DNA from: Chlamydomonas reinhardtii
Lineage: Eukaryota; Chlorophyta; Chlorophyceae; Chlamydomonadales; Chlamydomonadaceae
Direction of reading: 5' to 3'
Assembly: GCF_000002595.2 (NCBI RefSeq)
Contig: NC_057018.1
Location: 694,206-758,205 of the forward strand
DNA: 64,000 bases
The position numbers were made by a program, and so were the translations under genes. The notes below the pieces were generated by a model. The model did not search any database. It had not been told where the DNA came from and saw nothing but the letters and a program-made list of their open reading frames with translations. This document shows positions 28,201 through 41,676 of this stretch, in pieces (position 1 is the stretch's first letter; the number at the start of each line of letters is the position of its first letter).

Positions 28201-31005
28201 TTAGTCCATGTCCATATCCCCTGCGCCGGCCCCGCTGGCTTGCCCCGCCGACGGATCCTCCTCCTCCCCATCCGCATCTGGATCCAGCGCCAGTCCCTCC
28301 AGGTCGTCCAGCAGCTCCTCCAGCGGGATCTGTGTGCGGGTGCGTGTGGATCCAGGATCCAGGAGTGATATACGGATCCAGGCCACCTGACAAGAAAGGT
28401 TTTCTTGTCCGCATAGACACGATTTCCCCCATTCGCCCCCCAACCCGAACCCTCACGCCACGCCCCCAAAACCCAAACAAAACACACACGCCACGCCACG
28501 CCTTCCCCACCCCCACGCACCTGGGGCAAGTCCTCGTCGTCGTCGTCCTCCTCGTCCTCGCCCTCCATGAGCCCGGCCGGAACCGCCGGCGCCGCCGCCG
28601 CCGCCTGCGTCCGCGCCGCCGCCAGCTGCACCTGCACGTGTTGGTCGCGGTTGGGGTGGGTTGGGAGGGGCGGGTCTGCTTAAACGGTTGTTGAGTGGTG
28701 AGGTGCGATGTGGATGGGTGTGGCGGCGGTTGGGCGGGCCAGCCACAAACATACAAATGCGCCCACCACTGCCGTGCTTCATCCGAAACACAGTCCCCAA
28801 AGACGCAGCCTCCCCAAATCCCCCTTCTAACCCCTCTCCAAGAAGCCCACCTGCGCCAGCCCCTGCGCGTCCTTGTAGACGTCCCGCCTTCCCCCTTCCC
28901 CCTTCCCCACCCAACCCCTCAAAACACACACGCGCTCTGACACCCCCCTCCCCCAACCCAACTCCCCCCCCCGAGAAAACCCACCTGCGCCAGCCCCTGC
29001 GCATCCTTGTAGATGTTGATGCGCGCGCGCATGTCCGCATCCTCCTCAAGCTCCTGCATGAAGCGCTCGCGGTCCGCCTCCTGTGGTGGGGTGGGGGGTT
29101 ACATTCATGACTCATTAAAACAGTGAAGTCGTGGGGGTGGGAGGTGGGAGGCTGGGGACAGGGCGGGGACAGGGAGGGTGCGTGCCCCAAACCCAACACT
29201 GAGCGCCAAGGCCCCCAACCCGTGCCACACAGACCACAACCACGCCGCCCTGTGGCCGCCTCCTCCACGCCCAACCGCCACAAACACACGCGTGTGTGTA
29301 CTTCCCGAAACCCCCAAACCCTCCTCCCAAAACCCCTTCCTGTTCCCCGCTCCTCGCTCGCTCACCAGCGCCGCCTCGTTGCGACCGCGCTGCCCCGTGG
29401 CCGCGTCATCCACCTCCATCTCCAGCGTCTTCAGCTTCCAGGGCCGCGCTGCGCCGCCGGCGCCGCCACGCGCTGCGCGCCGCCGCCGCTTCTCGTCGTA
29501 GCTCTTGCGCACCTGCGCATCGCGGGCGGGGATGGGGGTGGGGGTGGGGCGGGGTCACATTTATGGTTAATTAAGAAGAAGCGCGAGAAGCGCGAGAAGC
29601 GAAATTGTAGCCAGGCACGTTGTAAGGCACGTTGTCAGGCACGCGGCCGCGGGGTTGGGGTTGTGGTTGGGGTTGGCGTGTCGGTGTCAGCTGGATCCAG
29701 GCTGTGCGGCGGCTGCCCGCCGACACGCGTGCCAAACCCTGGGAGCCGCCATTTCCCCCCCCCCCCGTCTCCCTACCGGGCCTCCTCACCCTCACCCGGA
29801 TGATCTCCGTCGCGCCCCCGCCACTCTCACCCCCTCCCTCCGGCACGCGGCCGCCCTCCTAGCCGGCGTCCGACACGCGTGCCAAACCCTGGGACCCCAA
29901 TACCCCTTCCCCAGCACCCGTTTCCCCCCGTTTCCCCATCTCTCACCAGGATAATCTCCGGCACGCGGCCTCCCGCCGACATGTGGTTGTCGTAGTCGAT
30001 GCCGGTCAGCTGCGCCGTGGTCAGGTCGTAGCCCAGCACCGTGTCACCTGCGAGGTTGGAAGGTGGGGAAAGGTTTGAAGGTGTGGGGTGGAGGTGTGTT
30101 TGTTAGAGAGCACATACGCCATGCAAATTGGTGGGGCGGTGATCAGGGTTGCCACCAGCCAGCGGGGGCCGCCGGGGGGCCGTGAGGGCGCGTGATGGGG
30201 CGTGACGACGCTTCAAATGGCCCATAACACGACCCTACTACGACGACGCAAAGTAAGATGGCGCCCACGTGCGCGCCGCGATCGGGGCGTACTTCATACA
30301 TGGCAGGGGTTTTTAAAAACCCGTGTATAAGCCACATAGCACATACGCCAAGAAGATTGGTGGGGCGGTGGTCAGGGTTGCCACCAGCTAGCGGGGTCCG
30401 CCGGGGGGCGTGAGGGCGCTTCAAACGGCTTACCCCTCCCCCCCAGCACCCGTTTCCCCCCGTTTCCCCATACTTGCTGTTACTACGACGACGCGAAGTA
30501 AGATGGCGCCCACGTGCGCGCGACAGCAACAGTCCTTCGCTCCCTCCCCACGCCACGCCGCGTCACCCCGCCACACAGCTACAAAGCCACACACCCTCCG
30601 CCGCAGCCCCCCACCATTCTTTGGGACTCGGGACAAACACCCGCCCCCCACCCATACACATACCGTACACACCCCGCCCCCTCCACACCCAACCCGCACC
30701 CCACCTGGGTGCAGGATGTTGCCGAGGTGCGTGCGCACGTAAAACACCGTGTCGTTTTTCCCGAAGTCCGACACCCTCGCGATCTGCGCCTCCGCCAGCT
30801 GGTACCGCCCGCTGCCGCCACCGCCGCCCGGGCCGCCGCCTTGCCCGTACCCGCCGCCGCCGCCTCCTGCCCCTCCTGCGGGGGTTGCGGAGCCGCTCTT
30901 GCTGCTGTTGCCAGCGCGGATGGGCTCGATGTCAAGCACGATGAAGGAGATGAGGGAGCGCTGCGAGGCCAGCGCCAGGCATTCGTGCCGGTAATACACC
31001 GGCGC
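28201..31005 (-). pseudogene. Duplicate of NMD3 exons 10-15, cut off at the gap
   Basis: Exon copies lie at 31005-30705, 30047-29947, 29512-29366, 29080-28985, 28631-28521 and 28329-28201. They match the whole gene and keep all splice sites and the stop. Exons 1-9 and the promoter are absent because the sequence ends at an N gap. If the assembly is right this is a truncated gene copy. If the gap marks an unmerged overlap, it is the same exons counted twice. Confidence 0.85.
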
Positions 31006-31117
31006 CTGCGAGCGGGAGGAGGAGGAGCAGGGACAAGTTCCAATACAACTTCTTCCAGTGGGGAAAGAGGAGGAGCCTGGCGCCGGCCGTCATGATGGCT
31101 GAACACGGAACACTACA

Positions 31118-31217
31118 NNNNNNNNNNNNNNNNNNNNNNNNNNNNNNNNNNNNNNNNNNNNNNNNNNNNNNNNNNNNNNNNNNNNNNNNNNNNNNNNNNN
31201 NNNNNNNNNNNNNNNNN
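31118..31217. other. Assembly gap (100 N)
   Basis: Exactly 100 N between the first copy of the 4957-bp segment and the distal copy of the RAP/TRIM segment. Confidence 0.99.
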
Positions 31218-31219
31218 AC

Positions 31220-32136
31220 CCAGTCTATTGCCTGTTTGCAGCCAACAACATCCATCCGGATTGTTCATCAGAACCTCCACGCCTCGAGACCCCAATCAGA
31301 GTCACCCGCTTGGCCTCTCTTCAGCACATCTGTAACGCGGGTACTTCCCGTTCCTGACAACTTCGAAGGGCCTTTTCCCGTCGTTACAATTGGTATCGAG
31401 ACCACCCAGCGTTCCGATGGTATAACAGCCGGAGGTCGCTGGTTCGAGTCCTGAGAACGTCGGAATTTGGCTTCGCTCAAAAAACCGGCACTAGGGGATT
31501 GCATACCGTGGTGCCTTCTCGACGCGGTGACGGGTAATGCCGGCCGTGGTGTCAAAATTAGGTTTCTGGCGAGCAGTCACATTCGCAGATCCACCCGAGG
31601 ACGTGTGATCCAAGGGGGGGAGAATGTAACGCGGGTACTTCCCGTTCCTGACAACTTCGAAGGGCCTTTTCCCGTCGTTACAACATCCGCCATGCATGGG
31701 GCGTGGCCGTCATCACTCATCACACGCGCCGCGAGGGCCGTGCAGTAGCTGGGGGCTGCCGAGACTGCTGTGGCTAATGCTGCTGCTACCGGGGCTTGAA
31801 GTGGCAGCAGCTGTGCCCGTGGTGCGGACTGGCGCTCCCACTGCCGGTTCAGCTGCCATCACCACCACCTTCTGCAGCCGGCGCAGCAGGTAGGCCTCCT
31901 GCTCCTCGGCAGTTTGATTGCAGGCGGTCCCATTCCAGCTGGTTGAGTTCCCCAACGGCTGGCTGCGTCGCGCGCTAGCTGGATTGCTAGCCGCCGCATG
32001 CCAGGAGAACACGTTTCTCCGAACACCGCCATCGCCCACAGGCTGTTTGCCAGACCTTTCTTACGGTAGTCAGTGACTCCGTCACTCATCACTCATGACA
32101 CGCGCCGCGGGGGCCGTGCTAGCAGCTGGGGGCTGC
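31220..32136. repeat. Distal copy of the 917-bp RAP/TRIM segment
   Basis: Matches 2485-3401 throughout, including the RAP C-terminal remnant (31688-32065). At its right end it overlaps the duplicated F-box-gene sequence by five bases, GCTGC (32132-32136). Confidence 0.95.
31331..31682 (+). mobile_element. TRIM, second copy
   Basis: LTRs at 31331-31388 and 31625-31682, with the same ACATC target duplication and the same flanks as the first copy. It was therefore copied with its surroundings and is not an independent insertion. Structurally whole and without coding capacity. Confidence 0.88.
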
Positions 32137-32777
32137 AGCTGCAGCGGCAACAAGGAGCAGCAGTAGCAGCGGGATCAGCAGTAGTGTCGACAGCTGGGGC
32201 CGTAGCAGCGGCAGTAGCACGAGCGGGACCGGTAGCGGCATGCGCAGGGGGAGCAACCACGGCTGCAACAGCAGCCAGTGCCGGTGCCAGTGCCAGTGCC
32301 AGTGCCAGTGCCAGTGCCAGTGCCAGTGCCAGTGCCAGTGCCAGTGCCAGTGCCAGTGCCAGTGCCAGTGCCAGCCACAGGGCAGCTGCCGAGCTGGCAA
32401 CAGCAGCGCCAGAGCCGGCCATGTCATACGCGGAGTTTGTGGCGGCGGTGTGGCGGCGGCGGCGCCAGATGCCCTGGCTCAGCCCGCAGCAGTTGACGTG
32501 GCTGCAGCGACAGGCGGCGGCACCGCACGCGCCAACCCACTCGGCGGTGTGTGGGCAGCTAGGGAGCGCTGACGGCGTGTGTGAGGGAGCAGAGGTGGAG
32601 GCGGAGGCGGGCAATGCGGATGTGGATGTGGGTGCGTGTCGGGGTGCGGGTGCGGCTGCGGCTGCTGGTACAGGGCTTGGTGGCGCCGCCGCGGGGTTGA
32701 GGGAGGAGGCCGAGCGGGCAGGCGCGAGTGGAGAGGCTGCGGGGCTGGGGCGCGGGGGTTGTTGCACCGTGTGCTGA
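32132..32777 (+). pseudogene. Duplicate of the 3' end of the F-box-like gene
   Basis: Contains the last ~215 codons of exon 3, from QLQRQQGAAVAAG to the stop, matching 26160-26805. No start, promoter or earlier exon precedes it; the frame runs back into the RAP remnant. Same caveat as the NMD3 duplicate about an assembly origin. Confidence 0.85.
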
Positions 32778-34172
32778 AACACTGGGACTGCGGCAAGCTT
32801 GGCGAGAAGACACGCACGGATTTAACTTTATTCCAGGTGTCTCAAGGAGTTTGAACCAATGCGATCGCACACAGAACGATGGAAGCGCTCTCGGCCGGCG
32901 TGTCAGCCGGGGCTTGCATCTTCGGGGAGGGGTAAGAAGCTGCTCCCAGTGTAGGCCCAGTGGAAGCTGCATGCGGCCCCTGAAATGCGTGTCGGCGACG
33001 GAGTGCGGCGCTGAATTCCTAGAAAGCAAGCAAGAGCAGAGGGCGGTGAGAGCATAGTCCCGAGCACGATGGCTATAATGACAGAGTTAGTCGTGTAGGC
33101 AACGGCTTGACGACGTGTGCATGAAACAAACACTGGATCAGACCGCTAGAAGGAACACACGACAACTCCAAATCGGTACCACATCTTTAGGTACTGAGCT
33201 GCGCGGCGACGAGCCAATGCTGCTGGGTAAACGCACAAGCGCAGCAGCACCCGATCCCATTCAGTTGCATTAATTACCGTACACGCTGCTGTCGATGGGC
33301 TATGGCCTCCACCACACCTGCTGCACAAAACAGAGTCTTGCATGTGCATGCACACTCGCTTACACTTCTCTGAACAAAGCTCGAGGGGGCGGGGCCTCGA
33401 CGGCGCGTCCGCACACCAAACGGCACGCCGCGGGCCCCCAGCCCCCAACCCGCAGCCCCCCTCCCCCTGCCGGTCGCTCTCTGCATCTGCTGATGCCGTG
33501 CAGCGCAACACACGCAACACCGACCACCCGCAATCGCAATCGAGTCAGGCAGGACGGCAGCACCACCCTACCGGTCAGTCGCCGCGGAGCCCTTCAACAA
33601 AAGCTTGTCATCCGCCATCCTCCGCGCCGGGCGGTGTCCTGTCTCTCAAGCTGCAACCCGCATCTGTATAAACCATAAACCGCAAACGCGCCTTTCAACT
33701 CTTTACTCTTGCGCACTCTGCGCGCGTTTCGCACGTCGTCGGCCACCCAATTCTGTTGTTTCAGGCCCAGTACCACCGCCCCAACGTCAAGCATACGGTA
33801 CCGCAATCCTCCTTCTGTAACACCAAACCTCCACGGTCAGTGTTTATGTTGTAGCCACTTGCAATTTTCTGTTTGCTGCTAGGAAATGCAAAAGGAGTCC
33901 AAAACAAAAAAAGTCCTACCCGCTGCTGCACAAGTCACTCTCGCGGCCGCGCCAAGGCCTCTGGTGTGCCGTACCAACGGCCAACCAACACTTGCCGTAA
34001 CACACCGTCACACGTGGCACAACAGCGTCACACGTGCACAACTTCCAGGCACACGCAGCCACGCACAGCCCACGACGCCATCCTGCAAAACACACACGCC
34101 ACACCACACCACCAGCGAGCAGGGAAGACACACGCCACGCCCCCTCCCAAACCCCCACAGCCGCCTCAGGTC

Positions 34173-37100
34173 TTAGTCCATGTCCATATCCCCTGCGCCG
34201 GCCCCGCTGGCTTGCCCCGCCGACGGATCCTCCTCCTCCCCATCCGCATCTGGATCCAGCGCCAGTCCCTCCAGGTCGTCCAGCAGCTCCTCCAGCGGGA
34301 TCTGTGTGCGGGTGCGTGTGGATCCAGGATCCAGGAGTGATATACGGATCCAGGCCACCTGACAAGAAAGGTTTTCTTGTCCGCATAGACACGATTTCCC
34401 CCATTCGCCCCCCAACCCGAACCCTCACGCCACGCCCCCAAAACCCAAACAAAACACACACGCCACGCCACGCCTTCCCCACCCCCACGCACCTGGGGCA
34501 AGTCCTCGTCGTCGTCGTCCTCCTCGTCCTCGCCCTCCATGAGCCCGGCCGGAACCGCCGGCGCCGCCGCCGCCGCCTGCGTCCGCGCCGCCGCCAGCTG
34601 CACCTGCACGTGTTGGTCGCGGTTGGGGTGGGTTGGGAGGGGCGGGTCTGCTTAAACGGTTGTTGAGTGGTGAGGTGCGATGTGGATGGGTGTGGCGGCG
34701 GTTGGGCGGGCCAGCCACAAACATACAAATGCGCCCACCACTGCCGTGCTTCATCCGAAACACAGTCCCCAAAGACGCAGCCTCCCCAAATCCCCCTTCT
34801 AACCCCTCTCCAAGAAGCCCACCTGCGCCAGCCCCTGCGCGTCCTTGTAGACGTCCCGCCTTCCCCCTTCCCCCTTCCCCACCCAACCCCTCAAAACACA
34901 CACGCGCTCTGACACCCCCCTCCCCCAACCCAACTCCCCCCCCCGAGAAAACCCACCTGCGCCAGCCCCTGCGCATCCTTGTAGATGTTGATGCGCGCGC
35001 GCATGTCCGCATCCTCCTCAAGCTCCTGCATGAAGCGCTCGCGGTCCGCCTCCTGTGGTGGGGTGGGGGGTTACATTCATGACTCATTAAAACAGTGAAG
35101 TCGTGGGGGTGGGAGGTGGGAGGCTGGGGACAGGGCGGGGACAGGGAGGGTGCGTGCCCCAAACCCAACACTGAGCGCCAAGGCCCCCAACCCGTGCCAC
35201 ACAGACCACAACCACGCCGCCCTGTGGCCGCCTCCTCCACGCCCAACCGCCACAAACACACGCGTGTGTGTACTTCCCGAAACCCCCAAACCCTCCTCCC
35301 AAAACCCCTTCCTGTTCCCCGCTCCTCGCTCGCTCACCAGCGCCGCCTCGTTGCGACCGCGCTGCCCCGTGGCCGCGTCATCCACCTCCATCTCCAGCGT
35401 CTTCAGCTTCCAGGGCCGCGCTGCGCCGCCGGCGCCGCCACGCGCTGCGCGCCGCCGCCGCTTCTCGTCGTAGCTCTTGCGCACCTGCGCATCGCGGGCG
35501 GGGATGGGGGTGGGGGTGGGGCGGGGTCACATTTATGGTTAATTAAGAAGAAGCGCGAGAAGCGCGAGAAGCGAAATTGTAGCCAGGCACGTTGTAAGGC
35601 ACGTTGTCAGGCACGCGGCCGCGGGGTTGGGGTTGTGGTTGGGGTTGGCGTGTCGGTGTCAGCTGGATCCAGGCTGTGCGGCGGCTGCCCGCCGACACGC
35701 GTGCCAAACCCTGGGAGCCGCCATTTCCCCCCCCCCCCGTCTCCCTACCGGGCCTCCTCACCCTCACCCGGATGATCTCCGTCGCGCCCCCGCCACTCTC
35801 ACCCCCTCCCTCCGGCACGCGGCCGCCCTCCTAGCCGGCGTCCGACACGCGTGCCAAACCCTGGGACCCCAATACCCCTTCCCCAGCACCCGTTTCCCCC
35901 CGTTTCCCCATCTCTCACCAGGATAATCTCCGGCACGCGGCCTCCCGCCGACATGTGGTTGTCGTAGTCGATGCCGGTCAGCTGCGCCGTGGTCAGGTCG
36001 TAGCCCAGCACCGTGTCACCTGCGAGGTTGGAAGGTGGGGAAAGGTTTGAAGGTGTGGGGTGGAGGTGTGTTTGTTAGAGAGCACATACGCCATGCAAAT
36101 TGGTGGGGCGGTGATCAGGGTTGCCACCAGCCAGCGGGGGCCGCCGGGGGGCCGTGAGGGCGCGTGATGGGGCGTGACGACGCTTCAAATGGCCCATAAC
36201 ACGACCCTACTACGACGACGCAAAGTAAGATGGCGCCCACGTGCGCGCCGCGATCGGGGCGTACTTCATACATGGCAGGGGTTTTTAAAAACCCGTGTAT
36301 AAGCCACATAGCACATACGCCAAGAAGATTGGTGGGGCGGTGGTCAGGGTTGCCACCAGCTAGCGGGGTCCGCCGGGGGGCGTGAGGGCGCTTCAAACGG
36401 CTTACCCCTCCCCCCCAGCACCCGTTTCCCCCCGTTTCCCCATACTTGCTGTTACTACGACGACGCGAAGTAAGATGGCGCCCACGTGCGCGCGACAGCA
36501 ACAGTCCTTCGCTCCCTCCCCACGCCACGCCGCGTCACCCCGCCACACAGCTACAAAGCCACACACCCTCCGCCGCAGCCCCCCACCATTCTTTGGGACT
36601 CGGGACAAACACCCGCCCCCCACCCATACACATACCGTACACACCCCGCCCCCTCCACACCCAACCCGCACCCCACCTGGGTGCAGGATGTTGCCGAGGT
36701 GCGTGCGCACGTAAAACACCGTGTCGTTTTTCCCGAAGTCCGACACCCTCGCGATCTGCGCCTCCGCCAGCTGGTACCGCCCGCTGCCGCCACCGCCGCC
36801 CGGGCCGCCGCCTTGCCCGTACCCGCCGCCGCCGCCTCCTGCCCCTCCTGCGGGGGTTGCGGAGCCGCTCTTGCTGCTGTTGCCAGCGCGGATGGGCTCG
36901 ATGTCAAGCACGATGAAGGAGATGAGGGAGCGCTGCGAGGCCAGCGCCAGGCATTCGTGCCGGTAATACACCGGCGCCTGCGAGCGGGAGGAGGAGGAGC
37001 AGGGACAAGTTCCAATACAACTTCTTCCAGTGGGGAAAGAGGAGGAGCCTGGCGCCGGCCGTCATGATGGCTGAACACGGAACACTACGGTACTGACCTG

Positions 37101-40100
37101 GCGCCGCAACATTACAGGTTCCCACTACAGGCTCCCATTACAGGCTCCATTTGTTACAAGTTCCCATTAAACACAAAGTGATCAAGCCCTGTAACAAGCA
37201 AGCGCTCACGTCCATGGTGTGGGTGCGCATGTTGGCGGGGTCCACCAGCGAGATCTGGTTGGTGATGCGCGACACGAGCACGAAGGGGCCCAGGTTGCCG
37301 GCCGACGCGGCCATCTTGGGCGGCAGGAACACCAGGTCGTCCTGAGGGGGGGGGGAGGGGAGGGGGGGAGGGAGGGTTGGTACAGAGAAGTGTAGCGAGG
37401 TAGACAGCAGGTGTGGTGTTGTGCGTACCGATGACCGACCGGGGGGGGGGGGGAGGGTTACACTCATGATTAGTTAAGAAGTAGGGGGAGGGCTTGACGA
37501 GGGGATGGACTCCCATGCTCCTCGCCTCTGGAGAAGGGAGGAACCCCAGGCCCGGGTTATGGCCGGCCAAGGACAGCCTCTCCATTTCCCCCGTGCCAAG
37601 CCTAAGCCTAGAGCCCCTTTGACACCCTCCCTCCCCTCCTCTCCAGTTCCCCCCTCTCCCTCCGCTCTGCCCACCTTGCACAGCGGCACGATCTCCGCGC
37701 TGCAGGCAGTGCTGGCCGGCACGCGTGCCAAACCCTAGGGCACCCTTACCCCCTGCCCTCCCCTCCATTTCCCCCCTCTCCCCCGCTGCCCCCGCGCCGC
37801 CCACCTTGCACAGCGGCACGATCTCCACGCTGAACGTGAACTTGTAGTTGTAGGTGTTGTTGTGCGTGTCGTGCGACACCAGCTGCTTGTCGGCGCGGAA
37901 GCGGATGGGCACCACCGACTGCGTGTGTGTGTGTGTGTATGGGGGGGGGTTACATTCATGATTAGTTAAGGAAGTGGTAGGGGGGGGGGGTACATTCATG
38001 ATTATGTAAGGAGGGGGAGGGAGGGGGGTTGGAGAGGAGGGTTCAGAGAGGGATAGATGGGCGCGTTGGATGGACACGAAACGAACCGCGAGGGGGTTGA
38101 GCGGGGTTTGGAGAGGAGGGCATCAGAGGCGGGAGGCGCTGGGATGAGGACTGGGGCGGTGCACACCGAGGCGGCTTTGAGCGAAGGCGGGCGGCTACAA
38201 AGGTTGCGGGACACGCACACAGTCCGAACCCGTGACCCCGACCTCACAACCTCCCCACAACGCCCCCCCCCCCTTCGGCAGCGTCACACCGCAACAAAGA
38301 CTCATACCCCCGCACGCACAAGCGCACGCACAAACTAAAGCACAAACAAACGCCTCCCTACCTGCAGGAAGTCAATGAACTTCTGGGCGTGCGAGCGGTT
38401 GGCGTAGAAGAAGTCAATGCCCTCGTGGATGTCGCGGACCTGTGCGTGGCGGCGGTTGGATTAGTTGGTTGGTTTGGTTTGGTTAGTTGGTTGGTTGTGG
38501 TTGGTTGGTTGTGGTTGGTTGGTATTGATGTGGTGATTTTACAATTTAGGAGGAGAGGAGGGATGGAGGGCGGTGGGATGCCAACCAGGAATGGAGCAAT
38601 GCAGTGGGACCGCTGGGCCATCAGGAGTTTGTTGTGTCCGCATGCCCATAGTGCCCAGGGTGCGGGCGAGCAGTTCGGAAAGACTAATCGTGTAAGAATC
38701 ATCTGGCCGCGGCGTGCAATGTCGTGCGATGCATGTCGTATGTTGATGCGCCCGTCAAACCCTCCAAACCCATGCCCCCGGTGCGCAGCTCTCGCGTTGC
38801 TTCTCGGCCATCAGAAGGCTCGTAGATAATTGCATGTTTTTCCGCATGCCCAGAAGGCGTTCGGAAAGACTAATCGCTTAGGCATCACTTGGCGCGAGCG
38901 GGCGAAACGAGCGGATGCACATGCAAGGATTCTCCTCCTTCCCCATACGTGTGCCTGCAACGCTTCAGCTAGCCCAATCCCTTCCCGCCTGATCACTTCC
39001 CGTCAGCCCCTGTCCCCTTCGTCACACTCACCCCCTCCGCCCTACATGTTGAATGAACCTATCAACCCCTCCCACAGTGCATCCTGTACCGCTTGTCCCC
39101 CCAACCACCCACACATGCATGCCATACACACAGGCTCTGACCGCCCCTGCCCCCCCCCAATCCCCAATGTTTCCCCCCTCTTTCCCACTTTCCCACTTTC
39201 CCACCTTGACGCACTGCGCCGCGGCGTCATGCTTCAGGATGAGCTGCTCCAGGAACAGGAAGGTGCGCTTGTGGTACACGTGCTGGCGCAGCTGCGTGCG
39301 TGGGCGCGTGTGTGGGGAAGGAGGAGGGGGGGAGGGAGGAGGGGGAGGGCGGGTGAGGTAAGGGAGGAGACGAGAGGGGGAGAGGGGTTGTGAGAGGGGG
39401 AGAGGGGGCAGGAGAGCGAGCACAAACCATGGCAGGTTTCAACGTGCCACCCTTGCGTTGATCATCTCTATTGAAGAAAAACGATCCACCCCGCCCCTCC
39501 CCCACAACCACACACCACCACTCCCCTAGCCCACCCCACCCTACCCCACCCCCCGCTCTCCTTCTCGCTCCTTTGCATTGGGTTCGGTTCGCTTGGGCTG
39601 GCACCTTCACCCCTCCCCCTCCCAATCCTGTCCAATACCTCCCCCACACACACCTGCACGCAGGCGATCCAGGAGTTGGGGTTGGCGTTCTGTCGGTTGC
39701 AGTCGGGGCACATGTTGTTCTCCACCACGTAGTCCACCACGAACGTCTGCTGCAGGATGGCGCCGTTGAACACCTCCGCCTGTCGGTTGGTTAGGTGGGA
39801 TGGTGGTGGGTTGGGTGGTTAAGGTAGTGGGTGGTTGGTTGGTTGCGGTGGTTGCGGTGGTTGGAGGGGAGGGTGGTTGGGAGTTGAAGGGCTAGGAAGG
39901 TGCTGGCACGGGCGCTGCGCGGAACAGAACCCGGCAGCAGGTCAGAACGCGGGCCCTTCTAAGCCCGCCGTCTTATCCCGCCCCTGCTTCCACCATCGCC
40001 CCTCCACCAAACCCTCCTTACTCTCACCCCAACCCCTCTCGGTCGTTCATGGGTGACTGCGCCTTCTCCCCCCCCTCCTAATATCCCCCGTCTGGTTCCT

Positions 40101-41591
40101 TCCCCCCTCCCTCCCCCTATACCAAACACACACACGCTTTCCAATCCCCTCCCTCCCCCTAAGACAAAACACACACGCCACGTGCCCCCTCACCTGGATG
40201 GTCAGCTTAACCTTGATGCGTTTGCTGTGCGGCTCAGTCCAGATGAAGCCAGCGTCCACCAGCTTGACCTGCAGCGGCGAGATTAGATGAGATATTGACA
40301 AAGGCGAGATGAGATCAAGGACATGGTGCATTTAGTATGATGCTTTTGAAGAGAGACGTAAGTGACGGTGAAGTGCGAGGAGAAGTCAAGCGGGGCGATA
40401 CCATGCGCCGAAGGAGTAGGGTGCGAATGAGGGCGGGATGCAGTGGGACCGCGGGGCCATCAGGAGTTTGTTGTGTCCGCATGCCCATAGTGCCCAGGGT
40501 GCGGGCGAGCAGTTCGGAAAGACTAATCGTGTAAGAATCATCTGGCCGCGGTGTGGGATGTCGTGCCATGCATGTCGTGTGTCCGCCAAACCCTCCGGAT
40601 CCATGCCCTCGTGCGCAGCTCTCGCGTTTGCTTCTCGGCCATCAGAAGGCTCGTAGATAATTGCATGTTTTTCCGCATGCCCAGAAGGCGTTCGGAAAGA
40701 CTAATCGCTTAGGCATCACCTGGCGCGAGCGAACAACCGGAGAGCGAGCAAGTAACTGGGTGTGGGCGCTGCTGGTTCGAGTACATGCATTGCCACGCGC
40801 TATCCCAATCCCAGCCGATGCCCGCACCCACCCCCGTTCACAGCGTCTGACGTGGCCAGCCCGCCCTCCCCCCGCGCGCGCCTGGCCCGATTGCAACCCG
40901 CGTGCGGCGTGGCGTGGCGCGTGTCAGTGCGTGAGCGTGCCGCTGCCCGCCCGTGCGTTTCCCTCCTCTCCCCTCCCCTCCAACCCGCCCGAACCCCAAA
41001 GCAGTCACGGCACCTGGTGCATCCTTGCGCTTCACCACGGTGCCCACCGGCAAGCCCCTCCCCTCCCTCCCGCCGCTGGCAAAGCCTCCCCTCCCCTCCC
41101 GCCCCCCGCCGTCTGCCATCCAGTCGATGGCGGCAACCCCTCCCTGCCTCCCTGCCTCCCGCCCTGGCACCCTGGCGCCCTGGCACCGCAACGCCTCCCC
41201 GCCCCCGCCCCCCCTTTTCTAACTACTCAATGCCCGGAACGCCTCCCTCCCTCCCGCCCTGGCACCGCGACGCCCCTCATCACTCGCGCTCTTCGGCCAT
41301 CAGAAGGCTCGTAGATAATTGCATGTTTATCCGCATGCCCAGAAGGGCGTTCGGAAAGACTAATCGCTTAGGCATCACCTGGCGCGAGCGAGCGAGCTAG
41401 CTAAGGCGAGCGAGGCGCCGTACAGCGTGTGCCCGGCGAGCGTGCAGCCGGCACGCGTCTACCCCATCTCCTTCCACACCCCCACCCCACCCTCCAACTT
41501 GCTGTCTGCCTCTGTCGTTCCCTGCGCACTGCGGTACTGCCGCTACAGCCGCAGTGCTGCTGCTGCCAACTGGCAGCACCCCCCCCCCCAG

Positions 41592-41676
<85 letters not shown>

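Noticed and set aside
30110-30521. hAT element suggested by CAGGGTTGCC in the NMD3 intron
   Set aside because: No matching inverted end or 8-bp duplication was found; explained by a local tandem duplication.
37154-38077. Single 307-residue minus frame running through NMD3 introns
   Set aside because: Read-through of intron sequence; the NMD3-homologous exons with GT-AG borders explain the region.
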